Numbered from the stretch's first letter, positions 1-13,006 are shown. The stretch: 64,000 nucleotides of DNA from Populus alba (GCF_005239225.2 NC_133290.1:13462204-13526203), one strand, 5' to 3'. Numbers and translations are program-made. The notes: generated from the letters alone by a model not told the origin.

Positions 1-82
1 ATCCACTTTGGCTCCTTCCTCGTTACTTCTTCCTTTCCATTTCAAAACCTAACACAGGGGTTCAAGCTTATTGGAGGAATTG

Positions 83-86
<4 letters not shown>

Positions 87-120
<34 letters not shown>
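87..120. repeat. (TA)n microsatellite
   Basis: Uninterrupted TA dinucleotide run of about 34 bases, likely length-polymorphic. Confidence 0.95.
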
Positions 121-121
<1 letters not shown>

Positions 122-908
122 CAGAGAACAAATTTGAATGTATTTAATAATATTTATACTTTTAAAATTAAAAGCTCTCTCAATTTTCAAAACATTAAAC
201 TAGTAATCAAATGTATAAATTGCAAGCATGAAACACAGATCAAAAGGATGAAATCATAATCTCTGTCTTCATTCCAAATCCTTGACTGAAGAATAAGCTT
301 GGATTATAAACAATTGGATAAATGTTGATCCAACCGAGGGTTATATTCATCTTTGTGAAGCGTTTTGTTTCATGATCATGCAATAATATATTTTAAAACT
401 ATAAGTTATGTTTGAAAATAATATAAATTAAGTTTTGAAATCTTATTTAATAATTTAAATTCTTGAATTGAGTTTGAAGTTTTACATGTTATTATAATCT
501 GAATAACTAAACTTTTATAACTTCAAATCTCGTCATAATTAATGGTACAAGCTAATTAGTTTTCACAGGTATGGATGTTATCAGAGACGAAAGAGGTGAA
601 GAGATCCATTGTAAGTTAATTAATTTTCTAGAATCGAGATGATCCACGGAGAAAAGTATCAAAACAAGAATGGGCCATACGTGAACAGCCGTCCACGTGA
701 AACACCATGCAAACTGGTTCCTTGAGGTTCAAGCCAGTAAAGTTTTTTCTGCTGCATACAGAGATAAAAGGTTTCTGGGTTTTCTGTCGAGAGGGTGATG
801 CCTGAAATAATCAGGATCCATGGGAGTTTTTTTCCATGATTTGCAAACGCACCTGCATTGTGTAAGAGATGATTTGGTAATTCAATACATGATCATGAAG
901 TCTTGAGA

Positions 909-1010
909 TGCAAAAGATTAATCTCCCCCTTCGGGTTTGATGTTTTCATTTTCTTTTTTATCAGAGATATATATTCCTTCAATGTGCAAAAGATTAATCT
1001 CCCCCTTCGG
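909..1010. repeat. 26-bp direct repeat, 76 bp apart
   Basis: The 26 bases at 909-934, beginning TGCAAAAGATTAATCTCCCC, recur exactly at 985-1010. The intervening 50 bp is AT-rich. No transposon hallmarks are visible, so a replication-slippage or repair duplication is likely. Confidence 0.8.
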
Positions 1011-1869
1011 TAGACAGTTTCAAACAACTCTCTATTGATGGCTACTTAAGAAAACTTCACCCTTCAACTACAGGTCGAAAAAACTCCCTTGTAACAAGTA
1101 GAAGTTCTGCATTAGCAGAGAAGACATGGTGGAATCTATAGTGGATTGGGAGTATCCAAAGTAAGCTGATTTAATGGAAAACTAGTTTGATGAGATAAAA
1201 CTTGTGCCTTTTTTTCCCTGTTCATAAGATACCTATGGTTTCTTTGGATAAAGTTCTCATGATACAGGGATGGCAAGACTTGGGAATAATTCATTGCTCG
1301 TGCCATCAAAATTCTCCAGCGGATGGTACGAGCTTCGGAGATCAGACAACCCGTTTTCACTGCTTAATCCTTCGCCAGAGTTCATAAAATCACCAGCTGA
1401 ATAGTCAATAGGGTAGGTTCAAAATTCTTGAAATTCAACCAGCATGTTTCTCTGCTAACTTAATATATAGGCCATTGATCTTATTCTTCATTGATTCATG
1501 TTCAGGTGTCTCAATTGTTGCTCTTTTTTTGTTTTAGTGTATTCCAGGACTTTTTACCTGTCTGGTTTCACCTGTGTGGGCTCTTTCAGTGACTTCTCTT
1601 CTTTAAATTCGCCGGATCCTAATGTTCGAGTTTGACTTTTGGCTTACTTGTTTGGATTTGATCAATTTTCACATTTGATGATATTAAATAATGATCACAT
1701 TTGAGTGTTTTTAAAAACTAGAAATTTATATAATTATTAACTTTAAAATTTTTAAGTTTAATAGTGAAGATAAACATAAGCTAATCTAAATATTTCCATA
1801 TTAATAATAAAAAAATATATTCATCTTTATTTATGAACATATAATAATTACTGGTTTATATTGCAATTA

Positions 1870-1985
1870 GTGTTTGTTTGATCTATAAGTTAGTTTTAAT
1901 ATATTAATATTAAAAATAAATTTTAAAAAATTAAAATATATTATTTTAATATATTTTTAAATAAAAAATACTTTAAAAACTAATT
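1870..1985. repeat. AT-rich MITE-like repeat, copy 1 (degenerate)
   Basis: Contains the family core of alternating TTTTAAAAAA / TATTATTTTAATATATTTTT blocks that recurs at about 14.12, 15.26, 18.05, 20.0, 24.2, 42.1, 57.55 and 61.13 kb. Ends are not clear in this copy. Confidence 0.55.
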
Positions 1986-2002
1986 ATTTCTCTTTCTCTC
2001 TC

Positions 2003-2035
<33 letters not shown>

Positions 2036-2041
2036 TAATAA
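1985..2041. repeat. Palindromic (TC)n(TA)n(GA)n tract
   Basis: A near-perfect inverted repeat: a TC-rich arm, a TA core, then a GA-rich arm, bounded by TTAT and ATAA. The arms are about 25 bases each with few mismatches, so the tract could extrude a hairpin or cruciform. Confidence 0.85.
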
Positions 2042-2576
2042 ATCCACTTGTCAATGGATTTATAGCCCAATAAATTAAGTATTTTAGATACCCAATATGG
2101 ATTGGACTTGGCCATCGTAGCTCACATGTATGCATGCAAGTAAGATGGATGGAGTCATGAAGGGATCACGTGCTACCACAAGGAAGCGTATGAGGATTGA
2201 TATGCCCAAAGCTTCAGTAAAAGGACTAAAGAGATCTAAATGTACAACTTGAGGGACCTTAGAATGTAACCTACCCATATTTGGCAGAGTCTTGAAGGAA
2301 ACCCTGTGCTTGTATTGTTACTTGTTAGGCAAATTGACACCCATTATTACAATTTGGGCTCCGTAGCTAAAATTAGCTTAGCTATAGTCCCTATAGCCGA
2401 TCACACACCCATCCTATCCCTTTCAACTCCTACTTCCTCCATTGAACACTACCACTACACCTGTCACCGCATCTCCGACCAACCATTCCCGCCGATCCGT
2501 GGAACCTCTCCGGTCACAAATCCTCCATTGATCACATATTATTTTCAGCGGATTGAATTGCAATATCCAAGTGAAT

Positions 2577-5500
2577 ATGGCAAGCGGGCAAGTGTCAAAA
2601 CGAGTCAAGTTCAAGAGTTCAGTGAAAGACCCTGGCACTCCTGGTCGATTATTCCTGGTACTTTTCACTACTTTTCCTTTCTGGGTTTTCGATTTTATCA
2701 TCAAATTTTGGAACTTGAATGCATTGATTATTTTTTTTGGTTTTGGTGCAGACTTTGGAGAGGTTGATGTTCAAACCTAATAGTCCTAATTCAGCTACAA
2801 AGCTTAATATGGAGTTTAGATTCGTTAAAAGTAAAGAACCTGTTATCTTTTTTTTCCCTTTTTTGTTTGTTTTAATGGGATTTTTTGTATCAAGTTTGTT
2901 TTGGGTGTAACGGGTTATGTTTCTTTTATGTACATTGAATGTGTAGATCATAAGTACACGAAGGAGGGATCAAATAAAGCACCAATGCTTAATCTCACTT
3001 CGAGTCAGGTACCCGTGTTGGATATTATAGAATTGTATCTGATTGTTAGTTTTTTCTTCTTCTTTTTTTCTTTTTCTTCTTGTTGATTTTGTACTAATTT
3101 TTTTTTTTTTTTTTTTTGGTGTTGTAGGGTGTGAGTTACATATTTGAGTTTGAAAGTTATGATGATCTCCACGTTTGCAAAGAGTGTGTAGGTAAGTCTC
3201 GATTCTCAAGTGTAGAGATGATGCTGATTTCTAGTTTCTCTTTGATGCATTTACTATTGATCAGAGATTATGATTTATTATGGATTTGTTAGCGTCTTGT
3301 AATGATACAAGTGCTTAGTATATTATAACCAGAACTATAATGTAATAGCAAGTGACTGCAGTTCTATTTTGATTGTTTGGTTACCTTTTAATCTGCAATG
3401 ATAATGCAATTAATGGATTGAAAAAGTTAATGGTATTTGCAGTAGTAAACACTATGGTGATTACATAGTTCAGGCAAAGTAATGCTGTTGACTTTATTGG
3501 CTACAATGGATGAATGCACTATCTTGCCTTGAGTCCCTCTGAAGTTTGGGGGATTTGTTATCAAATTGCCATTGTTTTCAACGAAGCCTTTTTGATAAGT
3601 GGTTTTGAAGATACATAATTGAGGTAAATAGTGATTGAAGAATGGTTTGTGGTGCTTAAAGATGGTTTGTAAACTGTCAAATATGGAACTAGATCAACAT
3701 GGTGGGTTTCTATGGTCATCAAGGAGATATTGTTTTGTGGAGCAGAGGAAGAATTCTCCTACATGGATTTTGCATGTGGGAAAGGGGGATCATGTTTTCC
3801 TGTGATATTTGGTGTGGCAATTCCCTTCATAAGGACCATTTCCCCCCTTACTGAGCTTATGCTTGGATATTTCTGAAAGCAATATTTTTTGAATGTTGCT
3901 TGTGAGGGAGCTTGATATTTGAAACTTTCTGTGATATTTTTTTTCAAGTGGATTATAGCATTAAAACTATAGCAGCAGAGGAGGGTGTGTGAAGATGGAG
4001 AGTGGTGACCATCTTAAGTGTCAAGTTTACCATTAAGTCATTTACAAGGTCTTGACTAAGAGTTAATCTCAATAGAGATTGCCAGGTTTTCCTTTTACAG
4101 CTATTTGAAAAGTTAAATCCCTCCCAGAGGCTGTTTTTTCCCTTTTGAGGCTGCTTCAGATAAGTTCATATTGATAACCTTCACAGTAGAAGTAAAATTC
4201 TTGGTGAAATGGTGTTCTTTGTAAAGAAGCTGTCAAATTGTCAATTGTCTTCTGCTACACCCTTGAAGCTATATGCTTATGGAGTTTGGTGTAAGAGTTG
4301 TTCGATTCTATTGGTTGTAGCAGGTTTGGTTGTTATGGAATTGAATGCATGGAAAGGGGGTTTTTAGATGCAAGTTAAAAACATGCATACGAAGTTGTAT
4401 CATGTTAGGTATTTTAGATTTCTGTTAGGTAGAGTAAAAAGAAGGGTTTAGGGGAGAAGAATCATCCCTTGTCTTTCATGGAATCTTGTATTAGATTATA
4501 TAAATTGTTGGAAACAACGCAATCAATTGCTAATGTGGAGGATCTCTTATTTTTGACTAATCACACCGAAATACGAAATATAATCATTTCTCTCCCATAA
4601 CAGTATTCCAAATCTGTCCCAAGAGGTTTATATTTCAGCTTGTCACCTCCTTATTGACACGGAGTACATTCTTAATGTTGTTTATTTGTTGTGTATTTTT
4701 TTCTGTAAGCTTATAATATTGTCCAGTTTCTATTCATAGTGTTGCAATAACTTGAATCTTTTTTTATATGCCTGCACTGTCGAGTTCATGTGAGAAAGAG
4801 AAAACTTGTATCTCTCTGTTCATCCTAATGATTGATTGATGAGGAACCCCAATGTCACTTTCTTGATGGATTTAAAGGATAGCCTTCTATTAGTGCTAAC
4901 TCTGGGACATCATAATAAGTTTATCTAAGCCCTTGCCTTCTTTTTGCTCTCTGTTCAATGGAACTTGTCAGAGTCTTCAGCTTTCTTACAATTTTTGTAA
5001 ACTTTTTGTTGCTTGGTGTTTAGACTACCGATAATCATAATAATATGTCAATCCTGTGTGGGCTTCTTCTGAAGCTATGGTTTTGGTGCCTTGTAAATAG
5101 GCAAAGCCCTTTCGAAGACTGGAGAGACACCAAAGACTATAGACACTTCAGAAGTTCCTTCTGAACAACCTAGCACTGAAGAATTGCTTTTGCGGATGAA
5201 TATGCTGCGAGAAAATAGGTAAATTTATTTATTCAAACTTGTGATATAGAGCAATTATAGCACGAATCCTTTTGGTGACTACTTGGTAATCAAGCCAGCT
5301 TCTTTTATAATAACGTGAATCTCTTTAATTTTCTCCTTGAAATATGTATAATGGTAAAAGAGTGTACATATGGTGGTACATGCTCATACACAGCTATGTG
5401 GCCTTTACAAAGGGAGATTGTACTTGTCTATATTGCAAGATCTGCATTCTTTCAATTAATCAGTAATTAAGGAGGAAAAACATATCTTTTGACAAGAATT

Positions 5501-6772
5501 GTTTGAAAGAAAACTTAGCCTCAAGTTCATAGATATTCACTCACACTAGCTATTCTATGCCTTCAAAGCAATCAGAGAAAGACAACATTAGCTGTATAAA
5601 AAATATAAGTTGCTAACAAAGATTTGATGACTTACCAAGGATCAAGGAACTTGTCTATCTACTTGTATTTAAAGAACAAGACTTATGCCTTTCATGGTAC
5701 TTGCAGTGCTTGCCATCAAATTTTAGCTAACTACACTGTTGGTCCTTTCTACTTGGCAAAGTAGTGTAATCTGTACTAAGAACATAAAATGAGGAGTTTG
5801 GAGTTTGGAGTTTAAGAGCGTCTGAGGTAAATTTGAACAGAGCATGGATGTAGTGTAAGAACATAAAATTTTAGCTATCAAATTTTATGCCTTTCATGGT
5901 ATTTGCAGTGCTTGCCATCAAATTTTAGCTAACTACTGTTGATCCTTTTTATTTGGCGAAGTAGTGTAATCTGTACTAAGAACATAAAATGAGTAGTTTG
6001 GAGTTTAAGAGTGTCTGACGGAAATTTGAAAAGAGCATGGAAAGATGATGGGAAATGAGTTCAGAAACCAATGCTTTTATATTTTCTGAAGACTTGTGAA
6101 AAGGTGGTGGACATAACCGAATTTTTCCCTTAATGAGATAGCATACTAAGATTTTTTTTTTTTTTTATCCATGTCTATTTCATCCATTCCATGGTGATTG
6201 TCCTATTTGAATTGTTGGCCACACTATATTAGCTACTGTACTTTGATTTATTATCATCATAACTAGATTGTTTTATGCTAAATGCATCAGTTTTTTTTTT
6301 TTTTTTGAGCTGATTTTCTTATCTCCTTGATTCATTTGACCACCAAAATCCATCATTCAGTGAGTTGCAGAACCTTCATAAGCGGTTCGTGAGTGATGGT
6401 ATCTTGACAGAAGCTGAATTTTGGGCAACTAGGAAGGTTAGTGTCGTTTGAACATGTATGTGTGATTATCTTGCTTTCATGATGTTGTTTTTCATTAGTA
6501 TTTGAACTTGCTGTTTTTATCAGTTTAAATCTTAATGTTTTCTCTGATGGAAACCATCAGCCTTGAAGCTGTCATTCTGGTTGTAAAAGGCATTATTAAG
6601 GAATATTTAATTGCGTTCCTCCTAAAATCGAATTGCAGAAGTTGCTTGGTGGGAACTTCAGCAAAAAGTCAAAACAACGGACAGGCCTTAAAAGTTTCGT
6701 GCTTTCAGACACCAAGCCATCAACAGACGGTCGAGTACTATACAGCTCCCTTCATCCCTCCCCAACCCTCTC

Positions 6773-6830
<58 letters not shown>

Positions 6831-9800
6831 GAGAGAGAGAGCACATGCTGGTGCATGAATTCTTACCTGTTTGTCTTTGCTGTGGAGATTTTATCTGTTT
6901 TCATATACTTTCTTTGTGGCCTTTTGGACGTGGAAATCTTACATTTGTTTATTTCTTGGAATTCCAGACAAACAAAGTTACATTTACTTTGACTCCTGAG
7001 ATTGTTCGTGAGGTAAGATATCTCATGATTATTCAATACTTACAATTCTAGGAAATGTAAAACAAGGATAGTACAAAGTTGTTAGCTAATTAAACTTTCA
7101 CTAGGGGTCCAAAAGGTATTCTTCATGCTAAATCACATTCTACAGCCTACCTAGTAGAGTATACCCGCTCCCATGTTCTTCCACCTATTTCATAACTTTG
7201 TTGTTCATCCATTTATTTAATGATTAAATTGTGTCTCAGGTTTTTGCAGAGAAACCAGCAGTACACCGAGCATACTTGGATTTAGTTCCCAAAAAGGTAA
7301 TGAGAGCATTGGAACTACTTTTGAAATTTTCAAGGGTGTTTTTCATGACAAGGCCGTAATACTGTTCAGATTTTTGCTTTTCTGAACTTTTCTGGTGTTT
7401 TTTTTTTTTCCCTTCCCCGTGCTCCAGATGTCAGAAAGGGATTTCTGGAGCAAATATTGTAGAGCAGAATACCTCCAGCATGCAAAAAATGCTAATGCTG
7501 CAGCTGCTGCTGCAGCAGAAGCTGCTGAAGATGAGGAGCTTGCTCTTTTCCTGAAACCTGATGATATTTTGGCTAGTGAAACTCGGCGGAAGGTATTCAT
7601 TCTTGGTTGATTATTTAATATATTTGTTTCTAAATACTGACATTTTTATTTTTTTTTGCATCTTTATGTCTTTATATTCTGAATTGAGAAATATTGAGTT
7701 GCTCGATACTTTTTGTTCCAGATCAGATGTGTTGATCCAACTCTAAACATGGAAGCTGATGAAGGGGATGATTATACACATCTTCCAGTAAGTTGGATAA
7801 CACCTACCTTCATTTTAAGACAATATATTCTTGAAAGTTCTTATTCCCTCATGAATTATTCAATTCAAATGGTAAGCTTATAGTTTAAACTCCAACTAAG
7901 AAACAAGACTAGAGTTTGTATTTTCTGATTATCTTATACTAATTTTCTATATAAAAAAAAAAGTGACAGATAGGTTGATAGATTATTATGAAAATGGAAT
8001 GTCTCAATAAATAAATAAATAAGCACAATGGGATTTCTTTTTCTTCCCTTCTTAACATCCTTATGGATTTGAATTAAATCTAGTAGTTATGCTACTTTCT
8101 GGTATGCTTTTTTAAATCTATCTTCTCTAACCTTGGTTGCACTTTACAAAATACAGGATCATGGGATTGTCCGTGACGGTAGCAAGGAAATAACTGAATC
8201 ACAGCATGAACTATATATAAGAACTCTGTCGCAGGAGCTAAACAGGCATGCCGCTGTTGTTCTTCAAGGAACACCTATAGGTAAGATTTTTCCATCGATC
8301 TGATTTTGCTTCCAAGTGCTTTAAGCATGCAATGAATATGATTTTGTGTCTATTTCTTGTTCAGTTTGCTGTTTGTGTCCCTTGAAATTTACAACTAGAC
8401 ACTCTTGTGAAATTAAGATTTGTTATCTTGTAGATGAGGAACAATTAAAAGACACGCAGACTGTAGCAGAGGCACTTAAACAGTCAAAACAGGGTTAGTA
8501 TGGTTTGTGTTGGCTTCCCTTTATTCCCCTTCTAGTTGGTCATGTATGAAAACATCCTTGTTTTTTCTGTTGCCAGGACAGAATGCTTCAAATGAAGAAA
8601 CTGATATGAATGCAAACCAGGACAGATTAAGTAGGATTTCAAAAATGATGGAAATTGATGATCTTCAGGCGTCAAGTGATCTTCCTTTGGCACCACTTTC
8701 TATCAAGGTTTTGATTGTCTTCTCGCCATCATTTGTCTGCAGTAGAATTTTGTGATTCAGATATGTGATTTTATGTTTTTGAATCCAGGATCCAAGGGAC
8801 TACTTTGATTCTCAACAAGCTACTGCTCTTAAAAATTCAAGAGATACCAGTATTGGAACTGATTCAGTAAAACGCATCCTGAGTGCAGAAGAATCATATG
8901 CTTCTTTGAGGGACTCCATTTCCCACATAAAAACCACTGGATTGGTCGATCCGATAATTACACCAGAAGTTGCAGTAAAGGTAATCTATTTTATATTTTA
9001 AATTATCTGCTGTTTGTTTGCTAAATCTTACCAGAAAACATGCATATTGTCGTTAATGATGTTGTGTATGTCATGTGACTATGATGCAGGTTCTTTCAGT
9101 CTTGACCCACAATATCTCAAGCACCAAATATGATACTGGGAAGAATCATGGGCTAAGTGTTTTGGACACATTGCCAAATACAATTAAAGAGGAGCTGCTA
9201 TATGTGAGTGTTTGTAATTTATATTGTTCTGCCTTCACAAAAAAAAATGAATTCTTTGCACTGGATCATCCATGGTACGATATCTGTTAATGCTAGTTTA
9301 TTAGTTTTTATTTTGTTAACCTTATTGGTTTTATTGCAAGATTTTGGTTTCGTATCTTATGTTCATGTGGAAACTTGCCTTCAGCACTGGACGTCTCTTC
9401 AGGAGTTATTGAAGCATTATTGGTCATCATATCCAATAACTACTACTTATCTTTATACTAAGGTAAATGTTGTGATTCTTTTGTCTGAGTGAGGTTGTTC
9501 CTTTTGATTTCTGGATTCAGAATTTCAATGAGAATGTTGCATGATATTTGAACCTACAAAATGCAACATACGATTAGTGTCAGGATTGAGCAGGGTATTA
9601 TTGAAACAGACTCTTCTAGGCTTTTGGCAAGGACAACTTTAACGACTATATAACTATAGCTAAATAACGAATCCATGAACCAAGATTTCCTCTTGCCATG
9701 AGGTTGATTGGGAATAGTGTTCCCAGGAGCCCAAAGGCCAAAGTAAATATTGCTTTGAAGAGGAATTTCTTTTATTGCACCACCATCTGATCGTTCCATT

Positions 9801-11074
9801 CTCTCTCTATCTGTGTTCATTGAATATTTGCAGGTAAGCAGATTGAAGGATGCAATGTCAAAAATTGATTCACAGCTACAGGTGAATTTGGCAATAAGCT
9901 CCTTGTGTAATATTTTATTCCCCCATTCAGCATTCTTCTTTTATGTGACAACACAATTTTATCACCCACACTGCATGAGTCGCAAGCATACCCTTAAGCT
10001 ATCTTAAATTCATGCACACCGTAAGTCTCAATGTGCATCTTTCTGGCACCTTGCACACGGTGTCACTGTGATTTGACCATCAGTGCAATGTATGAAGGAT
10101 AACTGCTAACTATCAGTGTATGCTGCTAGTAGTAGACCAACTCCATCCTTCAATGGAGCTAGTTGTATCTCAAGTTTATCTTGTTTGTTCTTCGTGACAG
10201 AAATTCATGGGCATCTTTGTGTAGATGTCTCACGTCTAGCATGGTACAATTTCTATGTTAAACATTTTGCATCTGATTAAGGTTCACATGAACGAAGTAC
10301 ATAGTATGGGTGTTGGGTATCCATTACCTTTTGCTTAAGTTTTTACCAAGCATATATTTGTCCATGGTTTTGCATGGAGCTCTTGGCTCAGATATAGGTG
10401 CTCTGCATCCCATTATTTTTTTTATTTGTAAAACATGCCCTTGGCTCTTGCGGGATACATGTGACCTGTAATTTTCATTTCTCCAGCATGCTATTCTATG
10501 GGTTGTGCACGAATCTTTTAAAGTGCTTCTCTCTTATGTCTTTTCTTCTTGCATCTCAGGAGCTGAAGGAATCTGTGCAGTCAGATCTTCGACATCAGGT
10601 CACTCTACTTCTTCGACCAATGCAACAGGTCAGCACTTCTTTCCATGTCTCGATTTAAGTCAAGGATTTGGTGCTTTGATGCATTGAAATTTTAGCTGTT
10701 AATTATCTGTTTTGGCCTTTGGTATGCTTCTTTTGGCGGAAATAGCTGTTAATTATCTGTTTTGGCCTTTGGTATGCTTCTTTTGGCGGAAATGTTAACG
10801 TTCTGAGTTTTTTTCAATCGATATTGGAATTTCGAACTTCTGTTTGCAAAACTTAACGAATGCCCTAATTTTCTTCTGTTTCGCCAACTCCCAAAATCGC
10901 AAGTCGCCAGCAAAACATTCTCAATTGGTTTGTTGCATTTGCATCCTTTGTTTTGGCTGGAATTCACAGACCAGACCATTTGTGCAGGCTCTCGAGGCAG
11001 CCATGCAACATTATGATGCAGAATTGCAGAAGAGATCAGCGCGCAGTGGAGATAGATCAAATGGATATACCTAG
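2577..11074 (+). CDS. TFB1: General transcription factor IIH subunit 1 (p62/TFB1), BSD-domain protein
   Basis: Core subunit of TFIIH, the nuclear complex for RNA polymerase II initiation and nucleotide excision repair. I joined 20 coding exons, all with GT-AG introns and consistent phase: 2577-2657, 2752-2830, 2947-3008, 3128-3191, 5101-5218, 6361-6436, 6639-6734, 6968-7012, 7240-7296, 7428-7592, 7722-7787, 8157-8280, 8434-8493, 8577-8707, 8789-8980, 9090-9203, 9385-9462, 9834-9881, 10560-10628, 10988-11074. The product is 603 aa. Residues 1 to about 105 fit the N-terminal PH-like domain. Two BSD domains follow, with their FW pairs in LTEAEFWATR (about 155) and MSERDFWSKY (about 232). An alanine run lies near 250. 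The C-terminus (HYWSSYP, then ALEAAMQHYDAELQKR) matches the conserved p62 tail. The ATG is the first in a leader without longer in-frame alternatives. The 1.9-kb intron 4 holds no gene that I can see. Exon ends are inferred without transcript data. Confidence 0.93.
5684..6040. repeat. Imperfect tandem duplication in TFB1 intron 5
   Basis: A unit of about 160 bp at 5684-5848 recurs at 5886-6040 with scattered substitutions and small gaps. Both copies include TGCTTGCCATCAAATTTTAG and GTGTAATCTGTACTAAGAAC and end in AGAGCATGG. The unit is intronic, so the protein is unaffected. Confidence 0.85.
6775..6841. repeat. Compound (GT)n(GA)n microsatellite in TFB1 intron 7
   Basis: A GT run to about 6811 is followed directly by a GA run to about 6841, starting some 40 bp after the exon 7 donor. 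Confidence 0.95.
10693..10792. repeat. Perfect 50-bp tandem duplication in TFB1 intron 19
   Basis: The 50 bases at 10693-10742, beginning TAGCTGTTAATTATCTG, recur with no mismatch at 10743-10792. Absence of divergence implies a recent duplication, or an assembly artefact. It lies in an intron and does not touch splice sites. Confidence 0.95.
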
Positions 11075-11947
11075 GGAAACTTTTATCCTTGGTCACTTCG
11101 CAAGCATCATGCTGTGCCTTTTTTGCCATCTCCATTTAGTAACATTTAAACCCAACTGTACATCAAAAATCAATTTTGTTGCTAAATTCATGCAAGATGT
11201 GAGGTTTCTCATTCTCCGCCTCAGCATTATACAGTTGCGGATAATGACCTTATATATACAAATGATTAGAAGAGAGCATTATTAGAGGAAGAAACACAGA
11301 GGTGACCTACGTGGTCTATCAGTGAAATTATGCTTTGCTGACCATGGATGATGTTATTGATGACAGCCAAAATTTCTCTTATGCTAAAAAGTTGGAGCCT
11401 TGGTTTTTTTGTACCTGGTAAATTTTTTTCTATTCCATACAATTAGCAAATAATATCTAACACAATTAAAATAAAAATAAAATAAACAATAAAAAAGCTC
11501 AAATATTTTAAAATATAAGGTAAGATAATAAGGTAGTCAGTCGACCAGTTGGTTGTTTTATATTTTATAAAAAACTTGTTTTATATTTTACAAAAATTTA
11601 TAAACTCTGTTTGATTTTATTGATTGTGCAAAAGTCAAACTTTAATTTTTGTGTTTTGAAGTTTTTACATTATTTTGACAGTGATAAGTGGAAGTCACAA
11701 ATCTTCAATACTAACATTGTAAATTCAGCTGGGCTTGCAATCTTTTTCAATTGCAAAATCAGAAGAGTAAGATTCAATGAAACAGATCTGAGAACCATAA
11801 GACATCGTTCCATTCAACAATGACTAGAATTAAATAGCAAGAAACAAGCATTTTTATGATATGAATCACTTGGAAAACTAATGCAAGTGCCTATGAAAAA
11901 ATCGAAACCCAAAAAGAATTGCTACAAGGAAAATAAAAACAAGACTC
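11075..11947. other. 3' UTR of TFB1 and intergenic DNA between convergent genes
   Basis: The first 200 bases or so are probably TFB1 3' UTR. The rest is AT-rich with no coding signal. The next gene runs on the opposite strand, so both 3' ends probably lie here. Confidence 0.5.
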
Positions 11948-12151
11948 CTAGAAGGGAGCGGGAGGGGCTGCAACACCCAAGAACGGCCTTCCAGTTCCAC
12001 AAAGTGAACCATTAGAATCACATTCATGAATTGCATCCTTCAACTTATGAAACCCATTTTTGTAAATCCCAAAGCCAAACACTAACCCTATCAAGATCAC
12101 CGCCAGTATCACACATGTGCACATCATGCACACCTTTGTCCCGCAACACAT
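11948..12151 (-). CDS. Small cysteine-rich single-pass membrane protein (N-terminus possibly incomplete)
   Basis: From the only in-frame ATG this encodes 67 aa. A Cys-rich start (MCCGTKVCMMCTC) leads into a hydrophobic segment (about 13-30), then FGFGIYKNGFHKLKD and a short tail ending APPAPF. I do not know its function; small plant membrane proteins of this shape exist. The frame stays open for 24 codons upstream of the ATG, to an in-frame TAG at 12224-12226. That stretch reads as a basic region (EHTPRGRRRRRKKKLAK) directly before MCC, which looks like real protein. The TAG can also serve as a splice acceptor (GTGTAG), so an upstream exon with the true start is likely, but I could not identify it in 12.25-12.5 kb. 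Confidence 0.6.
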   Translation of the reverse strand: MCCGTKVCMMCTCVILAVILIGLVFGFGIYKNGFHKLKDAIHECDSNGSLCGTGRPFLGVAAPPAPF

Positions 12152-12299
12152 CTTTGCTAGCTTCTTCTTCCTCCTCCTCCTCCTCCCACGCGGGGTGTGC
12201 TCTGAATAATCTCGAGATGTCTGCTACACAAGGCAGGCTTTTCAAGAACCTAAGCTGAAGAAATGGATGGAGTGTGCGTTTTGAATCTTGGAGCTGTGT

Positions 12300-13005
12300 T
12301 AGGGGAAACAGTAAAGTTGAACGTTACGGAGAAGTCGAAGTGTAAAACAAATAAAAGAGAGATTCTGATCGTTATGGTCTTTGAATTTGTTCTGATGTGG
12401 ATGGCTGTTATTGGTTGATTTGGTCAGCTTTGCAAACCACTGTCTTTCGGGCCATGGGATGGATTTATTAGATTGTAAGATTGGGCTCGACATCACTGGG
12501 GACTTGGCGAATTACTTGAATGGTCCTCTAAGTTTCTGGTACTTGTCGTTTCAGTCATTTAAATAATATTCTGAGCACCTGCCAACTTTTGTACTTCTGA
12601 TTCTTGGTTGTTTTGTAGTTGTAGAGCATGTCTTTGGTATTATAATAACAGTTATTTTTTTAAAATAATTTCACTTAAAAAAATATTTAAATAAATCATG
12701 CAGCTATATTAAATATTATTTATATGTATTTATCTAGCCTCGACCTTCCCTCCCTTGATTATGCTGATATATGGTGGCTTATATGTAGATTATTGAGAAT
12801 TATTAATACCTCTTGTATGGTTAAGATTAATTTATTATAAATATGTATTATGTAACTCTAATTTGACATATAGAGAAATATAATTTATTTTTTATTATTG
12901 AAAATTATTGACATGTAGATTATTGAAAATTATTAATACCTCAAGGTAGGCATGTCTTCTCTCTTACATACTTTTTACCGGAAAACTTATTTTTTTTAAT
13001 TTTAT
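12300..13005. other. Intergenic, AT-rich
   Basis: No gene seen. About 30 bases including GTAGATTATTGA and AATTATTAATACCTC occur twice (near 12786 and 12915), a short direct repeat. Confidence 0.5.
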
Positions 13006-13006
13006 T

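Larger units (their letters stand above)
121..2400. other. Intergenic region upstream of the TFIIH gene
   Basis: AT-rich DNA with stop codons in all frames and no exon set that I can join. It holds a 26-bp direct repeat (909-934 and 985-1010), an AT-rich MITE-like block (about 1870-1985) and a palindromic TC/TA/GA tract (about 1985-2041). The open frames at 1136-1387 and 2084-2278 have no recognisable domain. Confidence 0.6.

Noticed and set aside
12031..12258. Plus-strand and alternative minus-strand frames with Ser or Glu runs
   Set aside because: Both come from the CCTCCT/GAGGAG repeat opposite the small membrane protein and start at non-ATG codons.
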